A DNA stretch of 38,723 nt, taken from the NCBI GenBank assembly GCA_018302705.1, contig JAGVZI010000009.1:1-38723 (forward strand), read 5' to 3'. The DNA comes from Candidatus Woesearchaeota archaeon. Its GTDB lineage: Archaea > Nanobdellota > Nanobdellia > SCGC-AAA011-G17 > ARS1403. Shown here in pieces: positions 6,206 through 14,510 of this stretch. Each line of letters starts with the position of its first letter. Position 1 is the stretch's first letter. The notes under the pieces were generated by a model. That model searched no databases and was not told the origin of the DNA. It was given only the letters and a program-made list of their open reading frames with translations. A program made the position numbers and the translations under genes.

Positions 6206-8098
6206 ATGAGTAAAATCGTAGGCATAGATTTAGGTACATCAAACAGCGCTGCTTCTTTTTTAGAGGCTGGAAAGCCAAAAATAATACCAAGTGCTGAAGG
6301 TGCTTCATTGTATGGAAAAGCATTTCCTAGCGTTGTTGCATTTACAAAAAATGGAGAGTTGTTAGTTGGAGAGCCAGCAAAAAGGCAGGCAGTAAGCAAT
6401 CCTGAAGGCACAGTCATAGCTGCTAAAAGGAAAATGGGAACTAGTCATAAGTATGAAATACATGGGAAAACATACACTCCCCAGCAAATCTCTGCTTTTA
6501 TACTGCAGAAAATAAAAAAAGATGCTGAAGAGTTTTTAGGAGAGAAGATAGAGAAGGCAGTCATTACTGTTCCTGCTTATTTCAATGATGATCAAAGACA
6601 GGCTACAAAAGATGCAGGCAAAATAGCAGGACTTGAAGTAGTAAGAATTGTCAACGAGCCAACTGCAGCTTCTCTTGCCTATGGTTTAGATAAAAAAGAC
6701 AAAGAGCAGAAAATTTTAGTTTTTGATTTTGGAGGTGGAACTTTAGATGTTACAATAATGGAACTTGGAGATGGGGTTTTCGAAGTCAAGTCAACATCAG
6801 GCGATACTCAATTAGGCGGAACAGATATGGATGAAGCTATTATTCGGCATTTGTTGCAAAAAGTTAAAAGAGAAAATGGGGTTGATTTGGAGGATGATTC
6901 TATTGCAATCCAAAGAATAAGGGAAGCAGCTGAAAAAGCAAAAATAGAATTAAGCACTGTTCTGGAAACAGACATACAGCTTCCTTATTTAAGCTCAGCT
7001 TCAAACAGGCCACTGCATTTCACCACAAAATTAACAAGGGCAGAGTTGGAGAATTTAGTAAGAAGTTTAATTGACAGGTGCAAAAAGCCAGTTGATCAAG
7101 CCTTAAGTGATGCAAAGCTAAAGAAAGAGAATATAGACAAGGTAATCCTCGTAGGAGGGCCTACAAGAATGCCGGTAATCCAAAAATTCATCGAGGACTA
7201 CATTGGAAAAAAACCAGAGCGCGGCATTGACCCTATGGAATGTGTTGCGCAAGGCGCTGCAATCCAGGCAGGTGTCTTGTCAGGAGAAGTAAAAGATGTT
7301 TTGTTATTGGACGTAACTCCTTTAACTCTTGGAATTGAAACTCTTGGCGGTATAAGAACTCCTTTGATCCAGAGAAATACTACAATCCCATCAAAGAAAA
7401 CTCAGATATTTTCAACAGCTGCAGACAGCCAGCCAAGTGTGGAAATAAATGTCTTGCAGGGAGAGAGGGAGATGGCTACTGATAATAAAAGCCTTGGAAG
7501 ATTTATCCTATCAGGAATACCGCCTGCTCCTCGTGGAATCCCACAGATTGAAGTTGCTTTTGACATAGATGCAAATGGAATCCTGGATGTTTCTGCTAAA
7601 GATTTAGGGACTGGAAAAAGGCAGAGCATAAAGATTACAGCGTCACAAAAGCTCGACGAGAAAGAAGTTGAGACTATGAGGAAAGAGGCTGAAAGATTTG
7701 CCGAAGAAGACAAGAAAAGAAAGGAAAACATTGAACTGAGAAATAATGCAGAAACAGTTATTTATTCTACTGAGAAAATGCTGCAAGAATACGGGGACAA
7801 AGCAGATCCAGAAACAAAAGAAAAGATAGAAAAATCTATTAAGGATCTGAAGGAAGCTGTTGAAAAAGATGACAGCGATTTAATTAAAAGAGAGCTGGAA
7901 AATGTAAACAAAGTAGCTCAAGAACTTGGGATGAAGATGTACCAAGAGGCTGCGAAGCAACAAACAGAGCAGCAAACAGAGCAGCAAACAGAAAGCAAGA
8001 AGGAGAAGAAAGATGATAATGCAGTTGATGCAGAAATTATTGAGGAAGAAACAGATAAAGGCAGCGGGGATAAAAGAAAGAGGGATAGATCTAAATAA
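6206..8098 (+). CDS. dnaK: DnaK (Hsp70) chaperone
   Basis: 631 residues from [16 protein letters not shown]. The ORF-track start five codons earlier lies in the grpE end; GGAGGT at 6194-6199 fixes ATG 6206. ATPase motifs: IDLGTSNS phosphate loop 1, [29 protein letters not shown] phosphate 2, [11 protein letters not shown] adenosine site. Then the interdomain linker [18 protein letters not shown], the substrate-binding domain, and a helical lid ending in a disordered tail. The tail contains a 12-bp tandem repeat (about 7957-7993) encoding QQTE units. This is a bacterial-type Hsp70; archaeal copies are generally regarded as horizontally acquired. It works with GrpE and DnaJ encoded alongside. 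Confidence 0.97.
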   Translation: MSKIVGIDLGTSNSAASFLEAGKPKIIPSAEGASLYGKAFPSVVAFTKNGELLVGEPAKRQAVSNPEGTVIAAKRKMGTSHKYEIHGKTYTPQQISAFILQKIKKDAEEFLGEKIEKAVITVPAYFNDDQRQATKDAGKIAGLEVVRIVNEPTAASLAYGLDKKDKEQKILVFDFGGGTLDVTIMELGDGVFEVKSTSGDTQLGGTDMDEAIIRHLLQKVKRENGVDLEDDSIAIQRIREAAEKAKIELSTVLETDIQLPYLSSASNRPLHFTTKLTRAELENLVRSLIDRCKKPVDQALSDAKLKKENIDKVILVGGPTRMPVIQKFIEDYIGKKPERGIDPMECVAQGAAIQAGVLSGEVKDVLLLDVTPLTLGIETLGGIRTPLIQRNTTIPSKKTQIFSTAADSQPSVEINVLQGEREMATDNKSLGRFILSGIPPAPRGIPQIEVAFDIDANGILDVSAKDLGTGKRQSIKITASQKLDEKEVETMRKEAERFAEEDKKRKENIELRNNAETVIYSTEKMLQEYGDKADPETKEKIEKSIKDLKEAVEKDDSDLIKRELENVNKVAQELGMKMYQEAAKQQTEQQTEQQTESKKEKKDDNAVDAEIIEEETDKGSGDKRKRDRSK

Positions 8099-8345
8099 TC
8101 TTTATGATCTGCTAGAATCTGAATTGCCCCTTTTTATCGACGGTAATCTATTACACAGATTGCGTACATGCAAAGAAAGGCACTCTACTAATAGAGGAAG
8201 AAATGGTGTTAGATTTGAAGATGAAAATTATGACCCTGATGCAGTCCGTCTTTATGTAGAATACATGGAACCTCTTCTGCCAGGCAGAGATTATGATGAT
8301 AGAAAAAGAGTTGCTCTTCATTTTCTTTATAGAGGAAGGTCATGA
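8013..8345 (+). CDS. Overlapping small ORF embedded between dnaK and dnaJ, unknown
   Basis: 110 residues if begun at ATG 8013, inside the dnaK tail in another frame. AGGAG (8001-8005) is correctly spaced for that start, although those bases also encode DnaK Lys/Glu. The unique part after the dnaK stop (about 80 residues; for example [18 protein letters not shown] and [20 protein letters not shown]) has mixed composition like a real protein and no stop until an ATGA overlap with dnaJ. That overlap supports genuine, coupled translation. No start codon other than those within dnaK is obvious. Family not recognised; position hints at a chaperone-related role, as inference only. Confidence 0.55.
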   Translation: MIMQLMQKLLRKKQIKAAGIKERGIDLNNLYDLLESELPLFIDGNLLHRLRTCKERHSTNRGRNGVRFEDENYDPDAVRLYVEYMEPLLPGRDYDDRKRVALHFLYRGRS

Positions 8346-9439
8346 CAAAAAGAGATTATTATGAAATTCTCGGGGTGAGTAAAAATTCAGGCAGAGATGA
8401 GATTAAAAGAGCCTACAAGAAACTGGCATTGCAATATCATCCTGACAAGGGAGGCGATGCAGAAAAGTTCAAGGAGATCTCTGAAGCTTACGCTGTTTTA
8501 AGCGACGACAATAAAAAAAGCCAGTATGACCAATTTGGGCATGCAGGCTTTGACCAGAGATTCTCGCAGGAAGATATTTTTAGGAATGCAGACTTTTCAA
8601 GCATCTTCGATGAAATATTTGGAAATTCGGGATTCAGCTTTGGCGGAAATATTTTTGACACATTTTTTGGCAGGCAGAGATACAGGGGAGAAGAAAGGGG
8701 AGATGATTTAAGCCATGAAATCTCAATAGAATTTGAAGACGCAGTAAATGGAATTGAAAAAGAAATTAAAATCCCGGTCACAGAAGCATGCAATGCTTGC
8801 AGGGGATCGGGAGCAGAGAATGATGACTTTGAAACCTGCAGCGAGTGCAATGGCATTGGCCAAGTAAGAAAAACAAAAAGGACAGTATTCGGGGTTTTTT
8901 CTTCAATAAGCGTTTGCAGTGAGTGCGAAGGCGAGGGGCATATAATAAAAAACAAATGCAGAGAATGCAAGGGAGCAGGCACTATTTCAGAAATGAGGAA
9001 GCTGAAAATAAAAATTCCTGCTGGCATTGATAATGGCAACCAAATAAGATTAAAAGGAAAAGGTAATGCAAACATAAAAGGAAAAAACCCGGGGGATTTA
9101 TACGTCATTGTCAAAGTAAAAAGCCATGAATTTTTCAGAAGAGACGGCTATGATCTTCATCTTGAAACTCCAATTAGCTTCTATCTAGCCGCTGCAGGAG
9201 GAGAAATTAAAGTCCCCATATTGAATGGAAGTGCAACGTTAAAAATCCCAAGCGGGACAAAAAGCGGAACAGTATTCAGGCTTAAAGAAAAAGGAATTAA
9301 GTATCTTAACGAAGATGAAATTGGAGACGAATACGTAAAAGTTGCAATTGAAGTCCCTAAAAGTTTGAACAGCAAACAGAAAAAATTGTTGCAGGAGTTT
9401 GATAGCAGCTTAGAGAAGAAGAGATTTGGATTGTTTTAG
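8342..9439 (+). CDS. dnaJ: DnaJ (Hsp40) co-chaperone, full-length type I
   Basis: 365 residues. J-domain at about 4-68 with the catalytic HPD (YHPDKGG), which stimulates DnaK ATP hydrolysis. A Gly/Phe-rich stretch (FGNSGFSFGGNIFDTFFG) follows. Then comes the zinc-binding domain with four CxxCxGxG repeats: CNACRGSG, CSECNGIG, CSECEGEG, CRECKGAG. The C-terminal substrate-binding beta domains follow (RLKGKGNANIKGKNPGDLYV). Start supported by GAGGAAGG just upstream and ATGA overlap with the preceding ORF. Last gene of the heat-shock operon. Confidence 0.96.
   Translation: MTKRDYYEILGVSKNSGRDEIKRAYKKLALQYHPDKGGDAEKFKEISEAYAVLSDDNKKSQYDQFGHAGFDQRFSQEDIFRNADFSSIFDEIFGNSGFSFGGNIFDTFFGRQRYRGEERGDDLSHEISIEFEDAVNGIEKEIKIPVTEACNACRGSGAENDDFETCSECNGIGQVRKTKRTVFGVFSSISVCSECEGEGHIIKNKCRECKGAGTISEMRKLKIKIPAGIDNGNQIRLKGKGNANIKGKNPGDLYVIVKVKSHEFFRRDGYDLHLETPISFYLAAAGGEIKVPILNGSATLKIPSGTKSGTVFRLKEKGIKYLNEDEIGDEYVKVAIEVPKSLNSKQKKLLQEFDSSLEKKRFGLF
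9364..9384 (+). repeat. 21-bp direct repeat, copy 1 (in dnaJ 3' end)
   Basis: A perfect 21-bp match to 10522-10542, beginning TTTGAACAGCAAAC. Both copies read NSKQK in frame, here in DnaJ and there at the start of the 104-residue ORF. The pair brackets the MNT-HEPN genes. Confidence 0.8.
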
Positions 9440-9510
9440 CTTTTCAGTTTTGTTAGGATTTTTGAATAATACAGCTCAGTAGAAATCCTCTACAGCTAAT
9501 AGAACGAAGA

Positions 9511-9519
9511 ATTTAAATA
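9511..9519 (+). promoter_or_regulatory. TATA box of the MNT-HEPN module
   Basis: ATTTAAATA lies 50 bp before the ATG, so transcription should begin near 9540, inside the tandem operator. Confidence 0.55.
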
Positions 9520-9561
9520 TTAGTTCATTATATGAACTAATTAGTCCACTATATGAACTGA
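9520..9561. promoter_or_regulatory. Tandem 21-bp operators of the MNT-HEPN module
   Basis: Two abutting 21-bp units. The first (9520-9540) is a perfect inverted repeat, TTAGTTCAT-TAT-ATGAACTAA. The second (9541-9561) is a degenerate copy, TTAGTCCAC-TAT-ATGAACTGA. They cover the predicted start point, so a dimer of the winged-helix protein encoded immediately downstream could shut off its own operon cooperatively. Confidence 0.72.
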
Positions 9562-9568
9562 CCTTAAA

Positions 9569-10159
9569 ATGGAAAAAGATACTATTTCATTTATTTTAAA
9601 CTCTGAAAACAGGAAAAAGATAGTCAAGATTTTATTTGAATATCCTAAAAGGCAATGGAGCTGCTCATCTATAGAAGAATTTACAAAGATTTCACATGCC
9701 ACTGTTTTTAGAACCTTACAAGGGTTAAAGGATTTTGGAATTTTGAAAAGTATTAAAATAAATAGGAAAGATATTATCTATGAATTTGTGGATTCCCCCT
9801 TTTCTAAAGAAATAAGAAAAATGCTTAATATTGAAAAAACCGCCATGAGAAAGATTGGGCGAGATTTCATAAATAAGATTAAATCAAAGGAGATTTATTC
9901 CGCAATTCTATATGGTTCCAGCATTAAAGGAGAAATAAAACCAGAAAGTGATATTGATATATTAATTATCCTCCATAAACATGATTCCATTTTAGAAAGC
10001 AGGATATTTGATTTTGCTTCTAAATCTTCATCAAAATTAAATAAAACAATATCTCCTGTTATTATGGATAGAAAAGAGATAAAAAAAGAAAAAAAAGGCC
10101 AATTTATTAGATCTGTTAAACAAAATATGGAGGTAATTCATGGAAAGGACCCATTTTGA
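9569..10159 (+). CDS. Winged-helix / MNT nucleotidyltransferase fusion, antitoxin-type
   Basis: 196 residues. N-terminal winged helix-turn-helix (about 10-75; CSSIEEFTKISHATVFRTLQ followed by GLKDFGILKS) fused to a minimal nucleotidyltransferase (about 108-185). The latter has the signature YGSSIKGEIKPESDIDILII, i.e. GS plus a DxD metal-binding pair. In MNT-HEPN systems the nucleotidyltransferase neutralises the HEPN RNase by AMPylating it. The fused DNA-binding domain suggests this protein also autorepresses through the tandem palindromes directly upstream. Its end overlaps the HEPN ORF by 20 bp, consistent with coupled translation. Confidence 0.82.
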   Translation: MEKDTISFILNSENRKKIVKILFEYPKRQWSCSSIEEFTKISHATVFRTLQGLKDFGILKSIKINRKDIIYEFVDSPFSKEIRKMLNIEKTAMRKIGRDFINKIKSKEIYSAILYGSSIKGEIKPESDIDILIILHKHDSILESRIFDFASKSSSKLNKTISPVIMDRKEIKKEKKGQFIRSVKQNMEVIHGKDPF

Positions 10160-10526
10160 ACAGGCTAAATTATGGTTGGAAGGAGCGAAATATATTGCTG
10201 GATATGAAAGTCAAGACAGGAGCAAGTATAATGTTGCGGTTGCTAAGTTGGTTCATTCGGTTATAAAGGCAAACGATGCTTTGACTTATAAATTTCTAAA
10301 TACAATTGCAAGAAAACACGATGATGCTAGGAGGTTATTTGAAGACCTTGTTAAAAGAAATTTTATAAAATCCGAAGATTCCAGTTATAAGGAGATAATA
10401 CAAGATGCTATAAATAACAAGGCTAAAGCAGAGTATAGGATCAGCTTTTTTAGTAAAGAGGATTTTGAAAGTTTTAAAAGGAAAGTTGAGAGATTCGTGA
10501 ATATGGCTAAAGGATACATAATTTGA
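10140..10526 (+). CDS. HEPN-like protein, probable toxin partner of the MNT gene
   Basis: 128 residues, all-helical by composition. Its order after an MNT gene with overlapping ends, size, and a helix carrying 'AVAKLVHSVIKANDALTYKF' agree with HEPN proteins, which often act as RNases. The strict catalytic R-x4-6-H motif is not convincing: candidates are ARKHDD and the His in LVHSV. It may therefore be a non-canonical or inactive HEPN. It overlaps the next ORF by TTGA. Assignment rests mainly on the neighbour and general helical pattern. Confidence 0.62.
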   Translation: MERTHFEQAKLWLEGAKYIAGYESQDRSKYNVAVAKLVHSVIKANDALTYKFLNTIARKHDDARRLFEDLVKRNFIKSEDSSYKEIIQDAINNKAKAEYRISFFSKEDFESFKRKVERFVNMAKGYII

Positions 10527-10542
10527 ACAGCAAACAGAAAAA
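10522..10542 (+). repeat. 21-bp direct repeat, copy 2
   Basis: Perfect match to 9364-9384 in dnaJ, 1158 bp away. It provides the TTG start and first codons of the third cluster gene. Confidence 0.8.
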
Positions 10543-10837
10543 TTTGGGCGGTTTTAAATTACATTCTATTTTATTAGGAAAAGCATTTTTTAAAGCAGAT
10601 TCTGAATCCCAAGAAGGTAATGAAGATGGGATTGTGGATAATGTAGAATGGAGCAAGGCTTTAAATCGAATGGGCTATAGAACTATGGAGCATGAGGTTA
10701 CAGAACTATCAGGCCATAATAATCCAAGAGAAGAATTAGAAAGATTAGTTGCAGATATGAGAACAAATCCGGATTATTTAAGTGTGTCGGATGTAATACC
10801 AATGTCAAGATTAGAAGCTTATTTTTCTGCTAATTAA
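10523..10837 (+). CDS. Third gene of the MNT-HEPN cluster, unknown
   Basis: 104 residues starting at TTG 10523, which overlaps the HEPN stop as TTGA. The first codons coincide with a 21-bp sequence duplicated from dnaJ (NSKQK). The remainder (FKLHSILLGKAFFKADSESQ, WSKALNRMGYRTMEHEVTEL) has no recognised motif. 'EDGIVDNVEWSKALNRMGY' resembles an EF-hand-like or helical segment, but a calcium site cannot be claimed. The TTG start could be wrong. It may be an accessory gene of the module or a gene whose 5' end was replaced by the dnaJ-derived sequence. Confidence 0.5.
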   Translation: MNSKQKNLGGFKLHSILLGKAFFKADSESQEGNEDGIVDNVEWSKALNRMGYRTMEHEVTELSGHNNPREELERLVADMRTNPDYLSVSDVIPMSRLEAYFSAN

Positions 10838-10948
10838 ACTATCTCTTGCTGAGTTCTGTGAAGTATAAACCCATCTAAAAATAAAAGATTTTTTACTTGA
10901 ATGAGGATAGTAGCTAAGAAATAAAATTATGTATCCATTTCTTCAGGA

Positions 10949-10996
10949 ATTTTTTCTTTGGACACGATTTCTTTTTCCAAAAAAGAAAGTGTGATA
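10949..10996 (+). repeat. 48-bp dispersed inverted repeat, copy 1
   Basis: A perfect reverse-complement match to 36792-36839, both intergenic. The unit contains an internal hairpin: ACAC-GA-TTTCTTTTT / AAAAAGAAA-GTGT. In this copy GGACACG (10960-10966) also pairs with CGTGTCC at 11017-11023, extending the possible structure. No ORF or known insertion sequence is present. It may be a terminator-like or MITE/REP-like element. Confidence 0.8.
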
Positions 10997-11092
10997 AGGA
11001 AGGCAAACGGAAACTGCGTGTCCGTGTTCCTAAAAAAAGCAAAAACAAAGGTTTAAAAACAGAAAATTATATTCTTGAAAATAGAGTTTAAG

Positions 11093-12427
11093 ATGATTGA
11101 AGTTTGCGCAGTGGGCGGTTACAGCGAAATCGGGAAAAATATGACTGCCGTCAAGATTGACGACGAGGTTTTAATTTTTGACATGGGTGTTTTTCTGCCT
11201 GCTATAATAAATTATGAAGAAGAGGGGAAGGATAGAAGCGCTTTAGATAGAGAGGGGATGATTGACCTTGGGGCTATTCCTGATGACTCTTGCATTGATG
11301 ACTGGAAGGATAAAGTCAAGGGAATTTTAGTTGGGCACTGCCATTTAGACCATATAGCTGCTATTCCTTATTTAGCTGAGAGATACAAAGCGCCTATATA
11401 CGGGAGCCCTTTTACAATTGAAGTAATAAAGCGGATGCTGAGTGATGAAAACAGGAAAATAAGGAACCCCCTGAAGGCTGTGAACATAAACTCAACTGTC
11501 AGGGTCTCTGACAAGATAACTGCGGAGTTCATCAATATAACGCATAGCACCCTGCATGCGACTATAATTGCAGTTCATTGCAGATACGGAACCATTGTTT
11601 ACACCAATGACTTTAAATTTGACAATCACCCTGTTCTTGGAAAAAAACCCAATTTAAAAAGGCTTAGGGAACTAGGGAAAGAGAATATGATTCTGCTGAT
11701 TTTAGACTCCCTGTATGCTGATATTGAAATGAAAACACCGAGCGAGAAGGTTGCCAGGGAATTGCTGAGGGATGTAATGCTGGACACTGAGTGCAGGGAT
11801 AGCTTGATTATTGTAACTACTTTCGCTTCCCACCTCCCAAGATTAAAAAGCGTAATTGATTTTGCACATGTACTGCGAAGAAAGGTTGTTTTTCTGGGAG
11901 AGAGCATGATGAAATATACAATGTCTGCTGAGAAATGCAAACTTGTAAACTTTAGCAAAAAAGTTGAAATAATCTCTTATGCAAGGCATATTAAAAGAAA
12001 ATTAAATGAGATTGAAAAGAATAGAAAAAAATACGTTGTTGTAGCTACAGGCAATCAAGGCGAGCCAGATTCTGTTTTGAGCAAGATGCTAGATGGAAGG
12101 CTACCGTTTAAATTCGAGCCAGCTGACCACGTTATTTTCTCAACTAAAGTGATTCCAGACCCGATTAATATAGCAAATAGGAATAGCATGGAAGAGAAGT
12201 TGAGGGAGAGAAGAGTAAGGATTTTTACAAACATCCACGTTTCAGGACATGCCAGCCGAGAAGACCATAGGGATATCCTGAAAATCTTAAAGCCTAAATA
12301 TATCATGCCTGCACATGATGGGAGAAAAAAACAATTGTTTATGAAAGAGCTTGCAATTGAAGAGGGCTGGAAGGAAGACAAGGTTTTGCTGATGGACGAC
12401 GGGAAAAAAGTTTCGTTAATTTTATAA
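11093..12427 (+). CDS. Archaeal RNase J (beta-CASP metallo-beta-lactamase)
   Basis: 444 residues from MIEVCAVGGYSEIGKN; the ORF-track start (a TTG at 11075) adds six residues. The metallo-beta-lactamase motif GHCHLDHIAAIPYL gives the two-metal site. Further motifs are the histidine in 'NITHSTLHATI', the aspartate in YTNDFKFDN, the beta-CASP insertion (about 180-370, 'VVATGNQGEPDSVLSKM'), and C-terminal 'HVSGHASREDHRDILKILKP' with 'PAHDGR'. This is an RNase J of the archaeal type, a 5'-3' exoribonuclease for mRNA decay and rRNA maturation. A TATA-like AT-rich stretch at about 11060-11072 precedes it. Exact in vivo targets unknown. Confidence 0.92.
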   Translation: MIEVCAVGGYSEIGKNMTAVKIDDEVLIFDMGVFLPAIINYEEEGKDRSALDREGMIDLGAIPDDSCIDDWKDKVKGILVGHCHLDHIAAIPYLAERYKAPIYGSPFTIEVIKRMLSDENRKIRNPLKAVNINSTVRVSDKITAEFINITHSTLHATIIAVHCRYGTIVYTNDFKFDNHPVLGKKPNLKRLRELGKENMILLILDSLYADIEMKTPSEKVARELLRDVMLDTECRDSLIIVTTFASHLPRLKSVIDFAHVLRRKVVFLGESMMKYTMSAEKCKLVNFSKKVEIISYARHIKRKLNEIEKNRKKYVVVATGNQGEPDSVLSKMLDGRLPFKFEPADHVIFSTKVIPDPINIANRNSMEEKLRERRVRIFTNIHVSGHASREDHRDILKILKPKYIMPAHDGRKKQLFMKELAIEEGWKEDKVLLMDDGKKVSLIL

Positions 12428-12502
12428 GATTATTTTGGAACAGCATCTGCCATAGCTGATTTGCAATAACTTTTTAAGTTATACTGCTTACTTGCATTTT
12501 AT

Positions 12503-13420
12503 ATGAAAGGATGGCATTATCAATATACCCAATTAAGTATTGATGCGAATGGCACGATAGACAGGGAGATGTATGAACAGTACCTCGTCCAATCTTTTTG
12601 GCCTAGCCAATTGGAACTAATTGTTATTGGGCCTTTAAATGACGCCATCAAGAAATCAGGCAAACTCGAGCATAATTTTAATGACTTTACAGTCAAGATT
12701 TCTAGCCAAAATAGATCCTCAACTAACTGGAGCGAGGTTTATGAAAAAGTTAAAACTTTTTTAGAGGTAAGAAGCGACGACAGCAAAGCAGCTAAGATGC
12801 CAGAATTAAAGTATGTAGAAGGAGTAGGCTATTGTATTTCGATTGAAAGCATATTAAAAGAAATAAAAGACAATGTTGATAGATTCACTTCAAAGTCAAG
12901 CTACCTTCAGGTTAATTGGCCGAAAAAGAAAAGGGACGAACCGCCTGTTAGAGACGTTATAATCCCTAATATTGATTATTCAAGGATTAGCAGAGAAGCA
13001 GCATTAATTGCGCTACTGGCAAAAAGATTTTGCAGCAGCCTTGAGGAAGAAGTTATAAAGGCTTACAAAACAGCCAATGAAATATGGATAGGAAGAGAAA
13101 CTGGCTATAGCAGGGAAACGATTCCGCCTAAAGAGGAAAGCCCGTTGAGAAGGGTAAGGCATGTTGGCGACCTAAGGTATATTGCAATAAATTTAGTCAG
13201 AGAAGACAAACATAATTACGGAACATTGATGAATACAATTGCTGCAGAATTAAGCGCTATTAAAGAAGGTGGAAGTGGTGAATTCTGGGAGCTTTACAGG
13301 CCAACAAGAGACGGCTTTGTTAATATAAAGAGATTACTTGAAAGACTAGAGAATCTTTATAATTCACCCGACAACCCCAAGATTTATAACCCCGATGTGA
13401 GATATGAGATTTTACCTTGA
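12503..13420 (+). CDS. Orphan soluble protein, unknown function
   Basis: 305 residues with no signal peptide or membrane helix and no recognised catalytic motif. The N-terminal third appears alpha/beta (LELIVIGPLNDAIKKSGKL). The middle contains a basic proline-containing stretch (NWPKKKRDEPPVRDVIIP). The C-terminal half looks helical (SREAALIALLAKRFCSSLEE, YIAINLVREDKHNYGTLMN). It starts at an ATG 75 bp after RNase J, with its own AT-rich upstream (TTTTTAAGTTATA), so it is probably separately transcribed. Confidence 0.6.
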   Translation: MKGWHYQYTQLSIDANGTIDREMYEQYLVQSFWPSQLELIVIGPLNDAIKKSGKLEHNFNDFTVKISSQNRSSTNWSEVYEKVKTFLEVRSDDSKAAKMPELKYVEGVGYCISIESILKEIKDNVDRFTSKSSYLQVNWPKKKRDEPPVRDVIIPNIDYSRISREAALIALLAKRFCSSLEEEVIKAYKTANEIWIGRETGYSRETIPPKEESPLRRVRHVGDLRYIAINLVREDKHNYGTLMNTIAAELSAIKEGGSGEFWELYRPTRDGFVNIKRLLERLENLYNSPDNPKIYNPDVRYEILP

Positions 13421-13461
13421 TAATTTCACCTTGATACTAACTTCATCTTTGAATTAGGTCC

Positions 13462-14298
13462 TCAATATCTCTTCTTATGCACTGCCAGATATCTTCTCAT
13501 AAGATAGTTTACAAAACCTTGCTCATCTCTGCTTAAGGCCTTATAATAAGATTTCCTTTTTTTGTATTCTATAATTATCATAGGATATTGATTGTGCCAA
13601 AGGATTTGATTCATTAATAATCTTCCAATCCTTCCATTGCCGTCTCCAAATGGATGAATTTTTTCGAACCTATAATGAGAAATTGCTGATAGCTCCACTG
13701 GATTTATTTTTGATTCATTTATGAATTTTATAAGTTGATTCATTAATTTTATAACTTCCTGCCAGTCTGGAGCCCGGTGGTTCCCAACTCTTACTAAGTA
13801 ATCACGATATTTCCCTGCTATGTCTTGTTTTGTTTCTCCAAATATCTGCTTATGCCATGTTAATAATAATTTATTTGACATCTTTTCTTTTTTCTTTATC
13901 ATCTCCAAAAATACTTTTGCATGATATTCAGCTTCTTTTACATCTCTTATAGGCTTGTTTGGAGATATTTTATCCTCTATAATTTCTCTAACCTCTTCCA
14001 GAGTTATTGTTGAGCCCTCTATTGCATTAGTATTGTAAGTAAATGCTATTGCAATTTCTTCCAGCTCTTTTTCTTTTACAGAATCAGGTATTTTCTTCCA
14101 TTCTTCTTGAAAAGAGATTTTTATTTTTCCTAGTTTATTGTATACTTCCTTTTTTTCCTTTTGTAGAATTTCTTGTTTTATCCCTTCTATGTCTTCAGGT
14201 ATAGTTTTGCCTAAATATCTCTCCAGCGTTATTACTTTGTTTCCCTTTCTATAAGAATGTTGAATATAATAGTAACTTTTTCTTTTTATTATCCTCAT
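13462..14298 (-). CDS. Fic-domain AMP-transferase with N-terminal inhibitory motif
   Basis: 278 residues. The Fic core motif HPFGDGNGRIGRLL is intact (catalytic His, phosphate-binding GDGNGR, Arg), so the protein should be an active AMPylator. The N-terminal part contains TNAIEGS, matching the S/T-x-x-x-E-G/N inhibitory helix of class II Fic proteins, which self-inhibit. The first 60 residues are basic with a short DNA-binding-like 'YYYIQHSYRKGNKVITLERYLG'. It has a TATA (on the minus strand, 14318-14330) enclosed by a perfect 11-bp inverted repeat, suggesting autoregulation. It may be a stress or toxin-type enzyme; target unknown. Confidence 0.9.
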   Translation of the reverse strand: MRIIKRKSYYYIQHSYRKGNKVITLERYLGKTIPEDIEGIKQEILQKEKKEVYNKLGKIKISFQEEWKKIPDSVKEKELEEIAIAFTYNTNAIEGSTITLEEVREIIEDKISPNKPIRDVKEAEYHAKVFLEMIKKKEKMSNKLLLTWHKQIFGETKQDIAGKYRDYLVRVGNHRAPDWQEVIKLMNQLIKFINESKINPVELSAISHYRFEKIHPFGDGNGRIGRLLMNQILWHNQYPMIIIEYKKRKSYYKALSRDEQGFVNYLMRRYLAVHKKRY

Positions 14299-14307
14299 GT
14301 TAAATTA

Positions 14308-14360
14308 ATACCATTACATTTATTTAAACTTTTCTATTTTTCTTTAATTTGTAATGGTAT
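14308..14360. promoter_or_regulatory. Inverted-repeat operator pair around the Fic promoter
   Basis: ATACCATTACA (14308-14318) and its exact reverse complement TGTAATGGTAT (14350-14360) lie 42 bp apart centre to centre, about four helical turns. They flank the minus-strand TATA element TTTAAATAAA of the Fic gene. The layout suits a dimeric or looping repressor. Confidence 0.65.
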
Positions 14361-14439
14361 ATTTAATTCTGAGAGAATCCACAATCACCATAAGGACTTT
14401 TCACCACGTTAAAATTCTTTGTTTCGCAATATAAAACTT

Positions 14440-14475
14440 AGGTGTCTACAAAACAATATGAAAATGTAGAGACCT
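14440..14475. repeat. 11-bp inverted repeat upstream of the small-RNA promoter
   Basis: AGGTGTCTACA (14440-14450) and TGTAGAGACCT (14465-14475) pair with one mismatch and a 14-nt AT-rich loop, directly before a TATA element. It could be an operator or a hairpin. The rest of the 14299-14612 gap holds the Fic operator, this repeat, the RNA candidate and the tRNA-His promoter; nothing else was seen. Confidence 0.5.
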
Positions 14476-14510
14476 ATATATTTAAATACCCCTAAATCGT
14501 GATTATTTCT

